DNA from: Impatiens glandulifera
Lineage: Eukaryota > Streptophyta > Magnoliopsida > Ericales > Balsaminaceae
DNA length: 64,000 bases
Direction of reading: 5' to 3'
Assembly: GCF_907164915.1 (NCBI RefSeq)
Contig: NC_061869.1
Coordinates: 12,546,221 to 12,610,220, forward strand
Shown here: one piece after another, positions 12,100-24,610 of the stretch
Layout of the letters: each line of letters opens with the position of its first letter
Numbering within the stretch: the stretch's first letter is position 1
Made by a program: the position numbers and the translations under genes
The notes under the pieces: generated by a model
What the model was told of the DNA's origin: nothing
The model's input: only the letters and a program-made list of their open reading frames with translations
The model's database searches: none

Positions 12100-13394
12100 A
12101 GAAAGAATGGCTAGCTGCCATGGATGAAGAGATGAAGTCATTACTGAAAAATGGCACATATGAATTGGTTAAAAGACCAAAAACAAAAAAGTATTACAAA
12201 ATAAATGGGTGTACAAAATCAAACAAAAAGTGATGATGACAAACCAAGATACAATGCTAGGCTAGTTGTCAAAAGTTTTGGCCAGAGGCATGTAATCGAT
12301 TATGATGAGATTTCTCACCGATAGTAAAGATGACTACCATCCGGGTGGTGTTAAGTCTAGCTGCTTGTATGGATCTTGAGGTTGAACAACTTGATGTCAA
12401 TAGTGCATTTCTCCACGGTGATCTGGATGAAGATATTTATATGGAGAAACCTGAAGGTTACAATAAGAAAGGTGATAAAAACAAGGTGTGCAAACTTGTC
12501 AAAAATCTGTACGGTTTGAAGCAAGCACCAAGACAGTGGTATCTTAAATTTGAGTCGTTCATGACAATCCATGGGTACATGAAGACGTCTACAGATCACT
12601 GTGTCTTTGTGCAAAAATTTGATTCTAATAATTTTATTATACTTCCATATATGTTGATGACATGCTAATTGTAGGGAGAGACAAGCTCAAGATTGCCAAG
12701 TTGAAAAAAGATTTGAGTAACAGTTTGATGTCAAGACTGCATTTCTCTACGGTGATTTGGATGAAGATGTTTATATGGATCAACCTGAAGGTTAAAATAA
12801 GAAAGGTGATGAAAGAAAGGTGTGCAAACTTGTCAAAAATATGTACGGTTTGAAGCAAGCACCAAGACAGTAATATCTTAAATTTGAGTCGTTCATGACA
12901 ATCCATGGGTACATGAAAACGTTTACAGATCAATGTGTCTTTGTACAAAAAATTCTTCTAATGATTTTATTATACTTCTCTTATGTGTTGATGACATGTT
13001 AATTGTAGGAAGAGACAAGCTAAAGATTGTCAAGTTGAAAAAAGATTTGGCTAAGTCTTTTGAGATGAAAGACTTAGGTCAAGAAAGACAAATTCTTGGA
13101 ATGCGGGTCATTCGTGATCAAGAGATATATATTGAGAAGATTCTAAAACGATTCTGCATGAACAAGGAAAAGCCAGTTGATTTTCAATTGGCTACACACT
13201 TGAAAATAAACAAGACAATGTCTCCCAATGATGAAGAGAAAAAACAAGAAATGTGTAGTGTTCCATATGCTTCAGCAATAGATAGTCTGATGTATGCAAT
13301 GATTTGTACAAAACTGAATATAGCTCATGCGGTTGAAGTAGTTAGTTGTTTCTTTTCAAATTCCGGTAAGACACACTGGGAAGCGATTAAGTGA
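12100..13394 (+). pseudogene. Remnant reverse transcriptase with internal tandem duplication
   Basis: QLDVNSAFLHGDLDEDIYM and LYGLKQAPRQWYLKFE are copia RT motifs. The active-site region reads VDDMLIVGRDK in two places (near 12650 and 12985), because about 330 bases (about 12390-12722) are repeated at about 12723-13056. The second copy has CVDD in place of YVDD. Frameshifts separate the pieces. Confidence 0.9.
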
Positions 13395-13430
13395 CTAATG
13401 AGATATTTTTGAGGTACCTTCAAATACGCT

Positions 13431-13950
13431 TTGTGTTATGGTACTGGAAAGCCACATGTTGAAGGATTTTTTGATTCAGATATGAGTGGTGATATTGACA
13501 CAATGAGATCAACTTCAGGGTATTTGTTTACATTTGGAGGAGAAGTTGTATCATGGCAGTCTCGTCTACAAAAATGTGTTGTTTTGTCTACTATAGAAGC
13601 TGAATATATTGTCATTACTAAAAGTTGTAAGGAAATGAGATGAATGAAAAAAATTGTTGAAAGAAATAAGCATTGCACAAGACAAGTTTTTTGTGTTTAG
13701 TGACCCACAAAGTGCTATACATGTGAGCAAGAATTCAAGTTTCCATTCACGTTCAAAACACATTCAATGAAGGTACAATTGGATCCATAAAATGCTCGAG
13801 AAGGAGTTATACTTGGAGAAAATTCATACATATGAGAACGAGTCAGATATGATGACAAAGGGCTTGCCAAGAGGCAAGAATGAGATATGTTGTGCCATAG
13901 CCGAAATGGTTTTGGCAGGAGCGTCACGATGATGAATGTTTATAGCAACA
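13431..13950 (+). pseudogene. Remnant RNase H of the copia element
   Basis: DSDMSGDIDTMRSTSGYLF, VSWQSRLQKCVVLSTIEAEY and a later VSKNSSFHSRSKHI-like stretch are the conserved copia RNase H region. Stop codons near 13643 and after interrupt it. Confidence 0.85.
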
Positions 13951-13977
13951 TTCTCCCATGACTCGGAAGGGGGGAAT

Positions 13978-14458
13978 TGTTGATGTGTTTCTTGCCATTA
14001 CGGGCGATTTTTAAATTCCGAGTAAGCGGGTCGGGGTTTTCTGTTATGAAAACGCGTTAGAGTATAAATACATTTTTTAGTATTTTTCTCATAACACAAT
14101 AAAGTTGAGAGAGAGTGAACAGATCTAGGGTTTTATAGTTTGCTCTTATTCTTTGGCTAATCTAGAGAGAAAGATTGGAAAAGCTTTTGATTGTGGAGTA
14201 TTCTAATCATTCCTAGTGTAATCACTTTTTTCATTTGAGAGCAGAGCATTTAAGTTTTTACTATTGACATTTCTTTAATTTAGTGAAACTTATCTCTCTC
14301 TCGTGGACGTAAGTCAATTTTGACCGAACTATGTATATTGTGTTGTCATTTATTTTGTGCTAGTTCAGATTTTGGTAAATCTGTTGTTCGTCATAGACGA
14401 TTTGGAAACTGATTTGTTACCGGTTTAATTTCTAAGAAGATTCATAATTTTGCTAACA
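13978..14458 (+). repeat. 3' LTR of the copia element
   Basis: Starts TGTTGATGTG right after a purine-rich tract (GGAAGGGGGGAAT, about 13965-13977) that fits the polypurine primer. It ends in AACA and lacks about 12 bases near its end that are present in the 5' LTR. Confidence 0.85.
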
Positions 14459-16612
14459 AACAATCTAAAAAACCCAGCAATTAACCTTCTGAAAATTTGA
14501 AGGCTAATTTCTCTCATAGAATAGCTTTATTTCTAGATCATCAAGTAACTTCCATAGCCATGATAGTTGTTGAATGCTTCATTTCCAGATCTAAATGAAG
14601 TTTTATTACTACTTCAAAAATCTTCTGTCTCTCTCTTTATGGTATACCAATTATTGAACCCAACAATATTAGCCTCAAATGGCATATTACTCCCATTAAT
14701 ATCAACTTCTACCATATACTCATGTCCAAACCCTACTACTTGATCATGTATGAACAATGAAATCATACACAAATTCAGAAATTCATTTAGGGTTTCTCTA
14801 CCAAGTATCAAGACCATCAATAAGAACCTAAAATAACCTCTTCCTAATCAAAGCTTCAGAATATAGTCTTGCCTGAAGATAACAATTAGTTTTCCTGCAA
14901 AATTTCCTAATCTTGTCACCATTAAACCAAGCTTAATCTATCTTCTCAAGTATATAACAGATTCAAATCAAAGAAAAGGAAGTCTAATTTCCAAAAAACA
15001 AGAACTATATCAAATCAAAGATTTTATTTTTATTCCATTGTAGGAAGAAGTCTGTCTAAATATTGAAGTTTAACTTTTAGACAACCTGCAAACCATAAAG
15101 AACACCTATGTAATTCTCAGGTATATATGTTCTTGCAGAAATGAACCTCTCTAATCTTCTGAAATACTTTCCATGTGAGCAAGATATCAGAGCCAGCTTG
15201 ATGACAGTTCCCAATAGTGCAATCATTAGCAAGATTCTTAGCAAACACAATCAAGGCCACCAATGAGACAATACATAACCTCATCAAGTATTTCACATCA
15301 TAAATCATAGACCCAAACAGTGTTCTAACATTCCTTAGAAAATGGGCAGGTTCACAAAATGAGAAAGTAAACTGCTAGATTCACAAGATCTCCTATCAAA
15401 ATTGAAAGTAAGGTGGGAGTAAATGGGCAGGTTCACAAAATCTGATGTGAGTTGTCACGATTATATGAATATAAATTTTTGGTTAATTTTGATTTATTGA
15501 TTAGTTTAGCTTAGATAGTTAGAAGATTGATTCAGTAAATAAATTTCTGTAATTGATTTTATTATTATCTTAATGTCATTTATTTATTTGTTAAATTTGA
15601 GATTTTATTGGAACAACTAGATTTCATATTTTTTTTTCTAAATTTTACTGGGCTTTTTTATGATTAAAGTTATTAAAAAATGAGTTTTTATTTTAATAAT
15701 TTTAAATATTATTAACTTATTATTTACATGATATATATTAATAAATAAATAAAAATTTTGTATAATAATTTAACTAAAAAACTTCAAAAGATTTTACTTA
15801 GATGAAATAAAGTGATCCACTAAAGAAAAAACACTTTTAGAGCATAATTTTTTTCCATAAGATATACTTCTATATAGAACCTAGTTAGTCTAACCTAATT
15901 TAAAATATAATTTCAAAAATATCTAATTTCTCATTCATGTTCTCAAACTAACTTAATTTGTTCATTCATAAATTAATCTATTTTAATATTGAAACTCAAT
16001 TTTTTTTTAAATTTTAATTAATTAACATATTTATATTTAAACTCATTATTATATATATATATATATATTTAACTTTATTTTTTTTATAAATTAGATTATT
16101 TATATTTTGATATATATTTTAAATTATTATTTTTTATAAATTTAATTATTTATATATTTTAATATATGTATATTTACATTTATATTTCAATTATTAATTT
16201 ATATTTTTTTTAAGTTGTATCAAATATTATAGAATCGTTTAAACATATTAACAAGAAAAATATTACAAAAATAAGATCGTTCAAAGTTACATTAAATAAA
16301 GGCAAAATATAAGTAAAAAATGTTTATCAGCAAATAAATCTAAAATAAAATTTACTTTAACAATTTTAAAAATATTCAAGAAAATCAATAACTTTCATTG
16401 ACCACTTCCACAATTTTTCTAGAAAATAGATTCTCTATAGCCATAAAAATATATTTAAATTATATTTTTTTCATAAATGTTTACTCAATACAATTTTTGA
16501 CTATAAGTAGTATAGTCTATTTTTTTTATTGTCTTGTCGATAATTAATAAATTTATTATAAATATTTTAGTTAATTTTTTTATTGGATTGTCTCCTTACA
16601 TCCAAACGAATC

Positions 16613-16664
<52 letters not shown>

Positions 16665-17684
16665 TGAACGTTCGTAATAACACATGATTTGGAGAAGTAT
16701 ATTAATCGTGTTGTCAATAAAAATTTAACCGAAATTAATAAATAAAATATATATAATAAAATTTATAAAATAATAATTTAAATATATATAATAATAAGTT
16801 TAAATGTAAATATATTATTTAATTAATTAAATATAAAAAATTAAGTTTAAACAAGCAGGTTAATTTAAAAAGTTGAAAAGGAAACTAGCTCATTTTGAAA
16901 ATTAGTTCCTTTTATATAACATTGATTTAGAAGAATTAAGGTACAAAATATTCTTCAAAATTTTTAATAAATTTAAGTTAATAGTTAAATTAGTGATATG
17001 AATATTGTAAAACTTTAATAATAAAGAGTTTAAAATTTTGAAGTTTAAAATAAAAAATTAAAATCTCAATTGATCCAATAAAAGCATTAAACTTTTATTT
17101 ATAATATATATATATATTATTTTAAAATATGTTTAGATGAAAGAAAGCCTAAATTGAGTGTTGGTTGAATGTGAAAAGGATTAAAAAGGTATACTTTATT
17201 GAGTTTTATTTGCTTACATTATTGAAACCAATCCGCATGCATAAGCATGATATTAAAAAACTAGGTTTAGTTTCTTCACCAACCATACATCTTTTTAACA
17301 TCCATTAATTGAATAAGCCTTAGATTTTTATAAATTAGGATTTTGACATTTTTTTTACTAATCGTGACATCTCTTTAATTAATTACCTTTTTTGTATCCT
17401 AATTTTAAATAGCTGTCATAATTATAATTCAACTTTAAAATGGTTCACACATACAAATAGACATGTAACTGATAATGGGTCATTAAAGATAACATTAGTA
17501 TTGATCAAACACATAGGATAAAACATTTCAATATTAATCAAACAATATACAACCATTATAATATAATCACACTTGCTCTATATGTTTCAAACTGAACAAT
17601 ATTGTTTGTATAAGATTGTCCAAACTCCAAACCAAACCAATGCAATTAATTTGTTACATTTATTATATCAAGCAACTTAGATCA
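14459..17684. other. Spacer between the copia element and the HAK5 3' end
   Basis: 14460-15470 is less AT-rich than its surroundings and has two short minus-strand open frames (14614-14820 and 15117-15308) with no domain I recognise. A 21-base unit around ATGGGCAGGTTCACAAAAT occurs twice, about 80 bases apart (15341-15361 and 15423-15443). The rest is AT-rich with (AT)n runs at about 16048-16068 and 16613-16662. No gene supported. Confidence 0.5.
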
Positions 17685-20600
17685 TCAAATCTCGTAAGTC
17701 ATTCCAACCCTTAGAAGTTTAGTCCTAGGTATCTCCAACACCTTCTCCCCTTGCCTTGAGTTCTTCCTTAAGAATCCATACGCATAGTTCACTACAAACT
17801 TCTTAAAAAAGCTCGAGTTTTCTTTAGCACGAACTTCCGCTTCCCCCAAAAGGTAGACGACACCATTGTCACGAGCCCTTTGAACAAAGTCCATCTCTTC
17901 TTGAATACCCTCGATTGACGCGTGCACGATGCCATTGTTATCCAATGAACGTATGGAACGTTCTGATGAAGCCCGACTATTTTGAGTTGTCGCGTCTAGC
18001 GTCTCTTCAACATGTACAATGTTATTGGCCCCTTTATGTTGTGTTTTCGGTACTCCAACATTATCTTCCATGTTTGGCGCACCTCCTCCCTCACGAATGA
18101 AGTATTCATGCCTGATGAATTCCTTTAGGTTGTCCACGAGTTGCCTCTCGAACTCGTTTGGTTGTTCGATCGAATCCTTGTACCCGTACCTCACTACACA
18201 TCGATACATGCGATAATTTATTGGTTCAACTTGTCGAAACACATACCTCTCTTCCATTGCCACCTTGCTTATGGGAAGCGATTTTATCGAAACAAAAATT
18301 AGCACGGAATGGATGGATGGGATGTTATCGATGAAGTGAGTAAAGATCGGAGGAACGCCTTGCACTAGCTCGGAATACAATAATCCAATACCGGGCACTC
18401 GATTTACGTTAGGGTTTTGTACTATTTGCTTCATGCGTTCGTTTGAAATCTTGTTTTCTAGCTCAAACTCATACCTCTTCTTGTGCACGTAATGCCACGT
18501 TCCCATGATCATCATCAGCACAATCGCAAAAGCGAATGGGAAGAAACCTCCCTGGACAAACTTGTATAGGACAGACGAGAAATACAAACACTCGATAGAG
18601 AAGAACACCACGAAGAATGCAATAATCAACCATATGTTCGTCTTCCATATTACTAACATTATGAGCGTTATCAAACATGTTGTTATGATCATCACAGCCA
18701 CGACCGCAATGCCTGCATTCATTATATATTATATATTACGTAATGAAAACTATATAAGATGTAGAAGATAAATGACTCGTCTTGCTTGGCTTTATAAATG
18801 ATTTTTGTGTGTGAACATACCGTATGCATTTCCAATCTTTTGGGTGGTTTTAAAGGCGAGAGTGACGATTACACATGCGATCATAAGGATATAGTTGACC
18901 TCAGGAATATAAACCTGGCCTTCATACTTTTCAGAAGTATGAATAACCTTAACTCTTGGAAAACAACCTAAGCTGAGTGACTGAGATATAATTGCAAATG
19001 CTCCTGATATCATAGCTTGGCTGGCAATAATGGCTGCCGCCACAGCCACCACAAATGTTGGCCAATATAGTGGACCTAAAGATTATCAATCATTAATAAA
19101 TAGTGACAACATAAGTTTGTAACAAATTTATGAACATATGTATAATATTGGACCTAGAACCATACCTAAATATTATTTTCAAATGAACCCTATATATATA
19201 TATATACCTGGAATGGAGGCATAGAAAGTATTTCCGACGTTTTCGGGAAATTTGACTAGATAGGCAGCTTGCCCACAATAAGCAGTCAATATAGAAGGAA
19301 GCACAACACCGGAGAAGCTCATCTGCATATATAGAACCATTAATTCATTTCATATTAACCAAAATGGAATAATTGTGATTCTAAACTAGGACATGATACA
19401 TGTTTTGTGTTTTTCTTTGTTGTTCCATTCATATTGTTGACATATACATTTTTTTAGTTACTTCACTTTGGACGAAAAGATGCACAAACCAATTATGCTC
19501 GTGTATCTAATTTGATTTCGAGTTCTAGTTTTTACAAGAATTTCCCTTTTTGTGATGTTTTTTTGATAAGTTTAAGATAAATAATGTCATACTTATTTTT
19601 TTATTATTGAATATTTTCACGATCGATGTAGTTTTCACATTTAACCTAAATCATTAAGCAAAATATTCCATTTAAAAAAAAAGTAAAATTCGGTTGTGTT
19701 CAAAACATATGTATAACTAGATTTTAAATAATTTTAATTTAAAAGAATTAATGAAGGAAAAGAGGAAAATTTAAATAAAAAAATATTAAGTTATTAGGAG
19801 TAATATTTTGTTTGTTTTGGATAATCTTATTTATTTGATATTTTTTATTGTTCTTTGAGAAGAATTTAAATAATTTATGAAAAATTATATTATAATTTGA
19901 TTTAAATTAAATTATTTTCATATTTCAACCTTTTAAAAAAAATTTAAGTTATAAAGATAACTATATGAAAATTTGAAAAGTCAGTCAACCATTTTTTAAA
20001 AAAAAAAAAATCGTGGCTAATGGTGTTTTAGTATATTTTGAGTTGCACTATTAAGTATGAAATGGATGAATTTTTCAAAGTTAGTTAATTTATTGACACA
20101 CTTGTTTTTGTTCTTATTAAGAATGGACTTTTGCATTAATGATTTGTAGACTTTTGGGTGATTATGAATTACATGCAGTTGAATAAAAAGAGGATATATG
20201 ATCATCTTGGATTTGTTAATTGACTAATACATATGCATGTATTCTTAAATTTATTGTACTTTTTAATATAGATGTTTCATATACATGTTTGATTATTTAT
20301 AAAAAAAAGAAAGAAGCAAAACCAATGAAGAAATTGCGAAGTTTTTGCTTACTTGAACAGCTTGAATGTTGAAATGTCCCAAATCCGCAAACATGGCTTC
20401 AGTTCCTGTTCAATTATATTTCAAATTAAATAAAATCGAATAGTTACAATAAAAATGACAATTAATAGCGATTACAATATTTACCGGTAACGCAAAGAAT
20501 AACTCCGCCTAGAGAAACCCAACTTTTCTTGCCATTTCTTTTGAAGTAATCGATGATGTATTTAGGGTTGAAAGCACGCAAAACAGTGATATCGTGTTTA

Positions 20601-22448
20601 AACAAATTGTAGAGTCCAATCCCGGAAATGAACAAGAACCAAATGCATACTATAGGAGCAAAGGTATATCCCACTTTGTCCGTCCCCAATCGTTGAGCGC
20701 AAAAGAGAAGTACCAAAATTACTATTGAAATCCACATTATAACATCTGAAACAAATACACAATCTTATTAGATCAAATTCTTTTTTATTTGTTTAATGTA
20801 TATTAGTTTTTTTGATTCGTGTAGTCGAGAATAAATGTCTATTCTTTTGTTTTATATAATATATATATTATTATTATTATTATTAAGGCTTTCAATATTT
20901 GATCTTAATCAAATATCCGACCAAATTAGAATTTAATTTTCGAACCAAATTTTAAACCAATTCGAATTCAAATATAATTTTTTATTTAATTTTCGAAATG
21001 GAATTTCAATTCAAAACCAAACCGAAAATTGAATTCATTTTTTATTATTTATTTAATTATATATTATATAATTTATTACATATAATTAAATCATATATAT
21101 ATATATATAATATTAAAAAAATCAAATTCGGTTAAGTTTTATTAGGATTTATTCAAAATCGGTTCATTTTGAATTATCTAAACCTAAAAAAATATTAAAA
21201 GAACTCGAACTGAGTAACTCCTCGAATAACACCCCTAATTATCATTGATGAATATTCAAATCGATTAGAACCATTCAATTTTTTACTGATATAATTATTT
21301 TTTACAAATATAAAAAATTAAAAACTTAATTTATAGAAAGAAAAAGAAATTTAATTCAACTATGCGAATATAAGGTCTAGATTCTTATAATTGACAGATT
21401 TGGCCGAATTTAAATTCATTAAATCCGTTCACATGATCACCCATAAATATTATTTTATAAAACATGATCTAGATTATAATATAATATTGTTTTGATTGAA
21501 ATTATTTTATTCAATAACTATTAATTACCTGTGCTCAAAGCCTTAATCCCGCTTACAGCCGAAAGAACTGCATGCATATAGTTAGGTATAATAAAGTCAT
21601 TCATGAACACTTCAATTTGAAGTTAATAATAATAATAATAATAATGCATGAAAGTAATTAATTAATTACCTGAAATACAAGGTGTCAAGATCCCATCTCC
21701 GATAACCATTGAGGTTCCAAGAATAGTGACTACGAAGAGCCCGATCTGAGCACTCTTCTTACTCTCGAGTTTTTTCCTTATCCTTTGAGCCCTTTGAAGC
21801 TGGTTAGAGGCTAGATCCAAACTGTAATTTGACACCTCCCGATCCTCGGGTTGATCGTTCGGTATCAAACTTACTTTCACGTAGCGACATATCAACGAGT
21901 ACAACGCAAAAGTCCCCCCTGCCATATGTTAATGTGACAAAATCATTAATTTTCAAATAATCATAACTAACACAAACATTTCAAAAAGAATTAAAATTGT
22001 AATAATAGACAATAAAAACTCACTTACCGTCGCCATTATCATTGGCACGCAAGACAATAAGAACGTACTTGAGTACGGGAATAAGAATGATGGTGTAAAT
22101 GATTAAGGAAAGAACTCCAAGAAGATCTTCCGTTGGTCTGGACCCGAGTCCATCGGGAAATGTGCTCGAGAAAACATATAAAGGAGAAGTTCCAATATCA
22201 CCATAAATCACTCCTATGCATTGAAAAGCCAAACTCAACGTTCTTTGCCAGCTTACATCGGAAGCGTGCGATGGAGTATGAGATACTCGACCGGCTTCCA
22301 AGTGGAGGGAATCCACTCGACGGAGTTTCGCCCACGAAATTTTCCTCTCCTTTAGGTTTCTCGACCGATGATTATTGTCGGTCGCTTGTATTTCCTCCTC
22401 GACTACACCATGATCGGCCTTCACTTGATTATCTTCACCGTCGGTCAT
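17685..22448 (-). CDS. HAK5: HAK5-type high-affinity potassium transporter (KUP/HAK/KT family)
   Basis: Eight exons: 22448-22028, 21918-21670, 21567-21529, 20745-20485, 20405-20353, 19322-19208, 19075-18821, 18712-17685. The joined frame is 2421 bases (806 aa). The family signature GDIGTSPLYVFSSTFPDG lies near residues 83-100, then ANDNGDGGTFALYSLICRY, GTSMVIGDGILTP, TEAMFADLGHF, YWPTFVVAVAAAIIASQA, GCFPRVKVIHTSEKYEGQ and NYILMIACV. A long cytoplasmic tail ends LLRVGMTYEI. About 12 membrane segments are expected. The N-terminal ISWAKLRRVDS region and the tail match Arabidopsis HAK5, the root plasma-membrane H+-coupled K+ uptake transporter induced by low K+. The start is the ATG at 22448; the frame is open a little further upstream but only from a GTG. 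All exons are intact, so it should be functional. Introns 3 (783 bp) and 5 (1030 bp) are the largest. Confidence 0.93.
20884..21237. mobile_element. Decayed hAT-type MITE in HAK5 intron 3
   Basis: The right end (GAATAACACCCCTA) reads as a hAT terminus TAGGGGTGTTATTC in reverse complement; the left end TAAGGCTTTCAA is a weak match. Flanks ATTATTAT and ATTATCAT match at 7 of 8 positions, but the left flank lies in an ATT microsatellite, so the duplication could be chance. The interior has CCAAATT/CGGTT blocks similar to other elements of this type. Confidence 0.45.
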
Positions 22449-23040
22449 CTTTTTAACCTCCACAAGCTCTATCTTTAAGATGATTGTTTCATCGTATATT
22501 AGCTAATACTTAGGTATATATAGGATAAAAAAATGTCAAAGGTATGACATATTCAATTAAATAGAGGGAAGAATCTCAACTAACTTTGAGGGAAGGAATT
22601 TAAGAACTCTATTTATATTTAATTACTTATAATTCACTAAATAAAAAAATTTACTTTGGGACTTGTTTGGAGTAGATTCTCATTTGAATAATACTTTCTT
22701 TTTCAATATATAAGTGTATTACTAAAGTTTTGGAAATACATATAGCTTTTTTATATATTTTTTTTGAATAAAGTAGAACTTGCATGATAGCCCACTACGA
22801 TGGTCACTCGTTTCAACTTTCAACTCAAAATGCTTTCAGTTAAAACTGAACCCGTGAATTTTTAGTCTTTTAAACTAACTCTTAATACTGAAGTTTCTTA
22901 GTGGGTTAGTCTTTTTTTATAGTGTTTTGAAAAAGTTAAAAAAAAAAAATTGCAAAAATGGTATTTTTTTTTTGAAAAAAGTCCATGTATATTAAAAATT
23001 AAAAAGAATCGTTTAAGCACAAAAAAAAAATCATGACATG

Positions 23041-23480
23041 AAAAAATGTATTCAATAAGTTATCGAGCTCGTAAATCCTAAAGAAAAACGATTAACTCCT
23101 CGATATACTTTACTTGTTTTCCTAAACGAATCTCAGAAAACGCCATAATAATAACATTATAAATGATACGCATCAAACGACTATGATTATTAAAAGTTCG
23201 ATATTTTTTGTCTCCAACCTGATAGTCTACAAAAAAAAAAAAAATTGGGATAATAACCCAAATATGTAAGTTTATCATATGATCAACCGTATCAATCCAA
23301 ATTTCTCAGTAATTATCCAAAGACTCGGGAATCACCCAATGAATCATATCAATACTCTAAAAAAACTCAAAATACTAGTCAACCCTCGCTAATACAAAAA
23401 TAAGTGAGTTGTCGATTCAACTTTTTTATGGCACATACAACAACGACTATACATTTAAACATATTAAATTTAAATAATTT
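23041..23480 (-). mobile_element. LINE 3' fragment (zf-RVT region)
   Basis: On the minus strand, degraded protein similar to the C-terminal tail of plant L1-type LINEs is readable: THLFLY, a phrase like FIGWFPSLW, then GDKKYRTFNN and FSEIRLGKQVKYIEEL. The same DNA family recurs at 44299-44662 and 40230-40358, which are one LINE split by an insertion. Several stops are present. Confidence 0.7.
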
Positions 23481-24519
23481 AGGTCACTGATCATAAACAT
23501 GGAAACAAACAAACCAGACTAGTCAGGTCTCAATTTTCTTAGCTGCTTACGAATTAATTTCTCCTCTTCTTTGTTTACATTTTGTCGTATACGGTGGAGG
23601 CGTTATTTGTTAATTCGTCAATATTATTATTTTTTTAGAAAAGTAATCAATAATTATTATGACATTTGAATTTTCGTATCTACTAGCCAATAGCAGATCT
23701 ACATCTTACGTTACTAAATTATATATTAAATTACTACAATAATTCTTAATTAAATATAGAATTAATTAAGACGAGGTAACATGTCTTTAATTAATTTATT
23801 ACTTATTGGAAATTTCATTCATGTTTTAGATTGAGGACATCTGTTAAATAGAAATATATATAAAATGATACATCATTTTCTCAATTTCATGTAAATAACC
23901 TACTCCTAATGTTAACTTATAATTATTTTATTACATTTTATGGTTCATTTTGTAACTATCAAGAAGTCATTATCATACTCAAAAATTATAAATTATTCAC
24001 AAAATAATTTGATTGATAAAAACAAATATAGAGTCCATATTGAGTTAAGTTTGAATTAAAATTCATTATTAAATTTGTTAATATATAATTAAAATATATT
24101 GTATCATATTATTTTATTTGAATTAATATTTGAATAAATATTAAAATAAATTTATAATTTGTTTTTGTTCGAACTCAATTTTAACTCCAAAATTAAAGTA
24201 TTTCATATCAAAAATCATAGTTATAATATGATAAAAATAATATTTAATATGAATTATAATACATAAAACATTGTTAAAAATATATAAATCATATTCAATT
24301 TTCACATTAACTATTTTCTAATAAGATGTGATACAATATCATATTTTAAGAGGTTATAACTATAGGTTTTTATACTTGACATCAATTATTAGTCGAGATA
24401 CAAAACAAATTGGTCCTTATAATCACACTGCTATATATGTTATATATGTTATTATTTTTTCTTCTATTTTTTTATAAGAATAATTGGGTTTCGCAATTCT
24501 TTTGTAATACGATTAATTC

Positions 24520-24610
24520 TCGCGGGTTAAACACATAAATTATAAACATACTTAACCAATTTAACCGTACGTACTTCTTGATGGGTTCAAATCCAGAACC
24601 TCACAGTGAC
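24520..24610. repeat. Dispersed repeat related to the CACTA-flanking repeats
   Basis: Shares GGTTAAACACATAA, ACTTAACCA and a GGGTTCAAA-like block, in the same order, with the sequences flanking the CACTA element at 27483-27608 and 38451-38580. The class of the repeat is unclear. Confidence 0.5.

Larger units (their letters stand above)
8962..14458 (+). mobile_element. Degenerate Ty1/copia LTR retrotransposon
   Basis: This element of about 5.5 kb has two LTRs, a primer-binding site, fragments of gag, integrase, reverse transcriptase and RNase H in copia order, and a polypurine tract. Many stops and frameshifts break the frame, and an internal stretch of reverse transcriptase is duplicated. 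The two LTRs differ at roughly one position in ten by eye, so the insertion is old. I could not find matching 5-bp duplications at the outer ends (AGAAG left, AACAA right). Confidence 0.9.

Noticed and set aside
22449..22463. HAK5 start five codons upstream of 22448
   Set aside because: The upstream triplet is GTG; the first ATG in frame is at 22448 and the resulting start resembles Arabidopsis HAK5.
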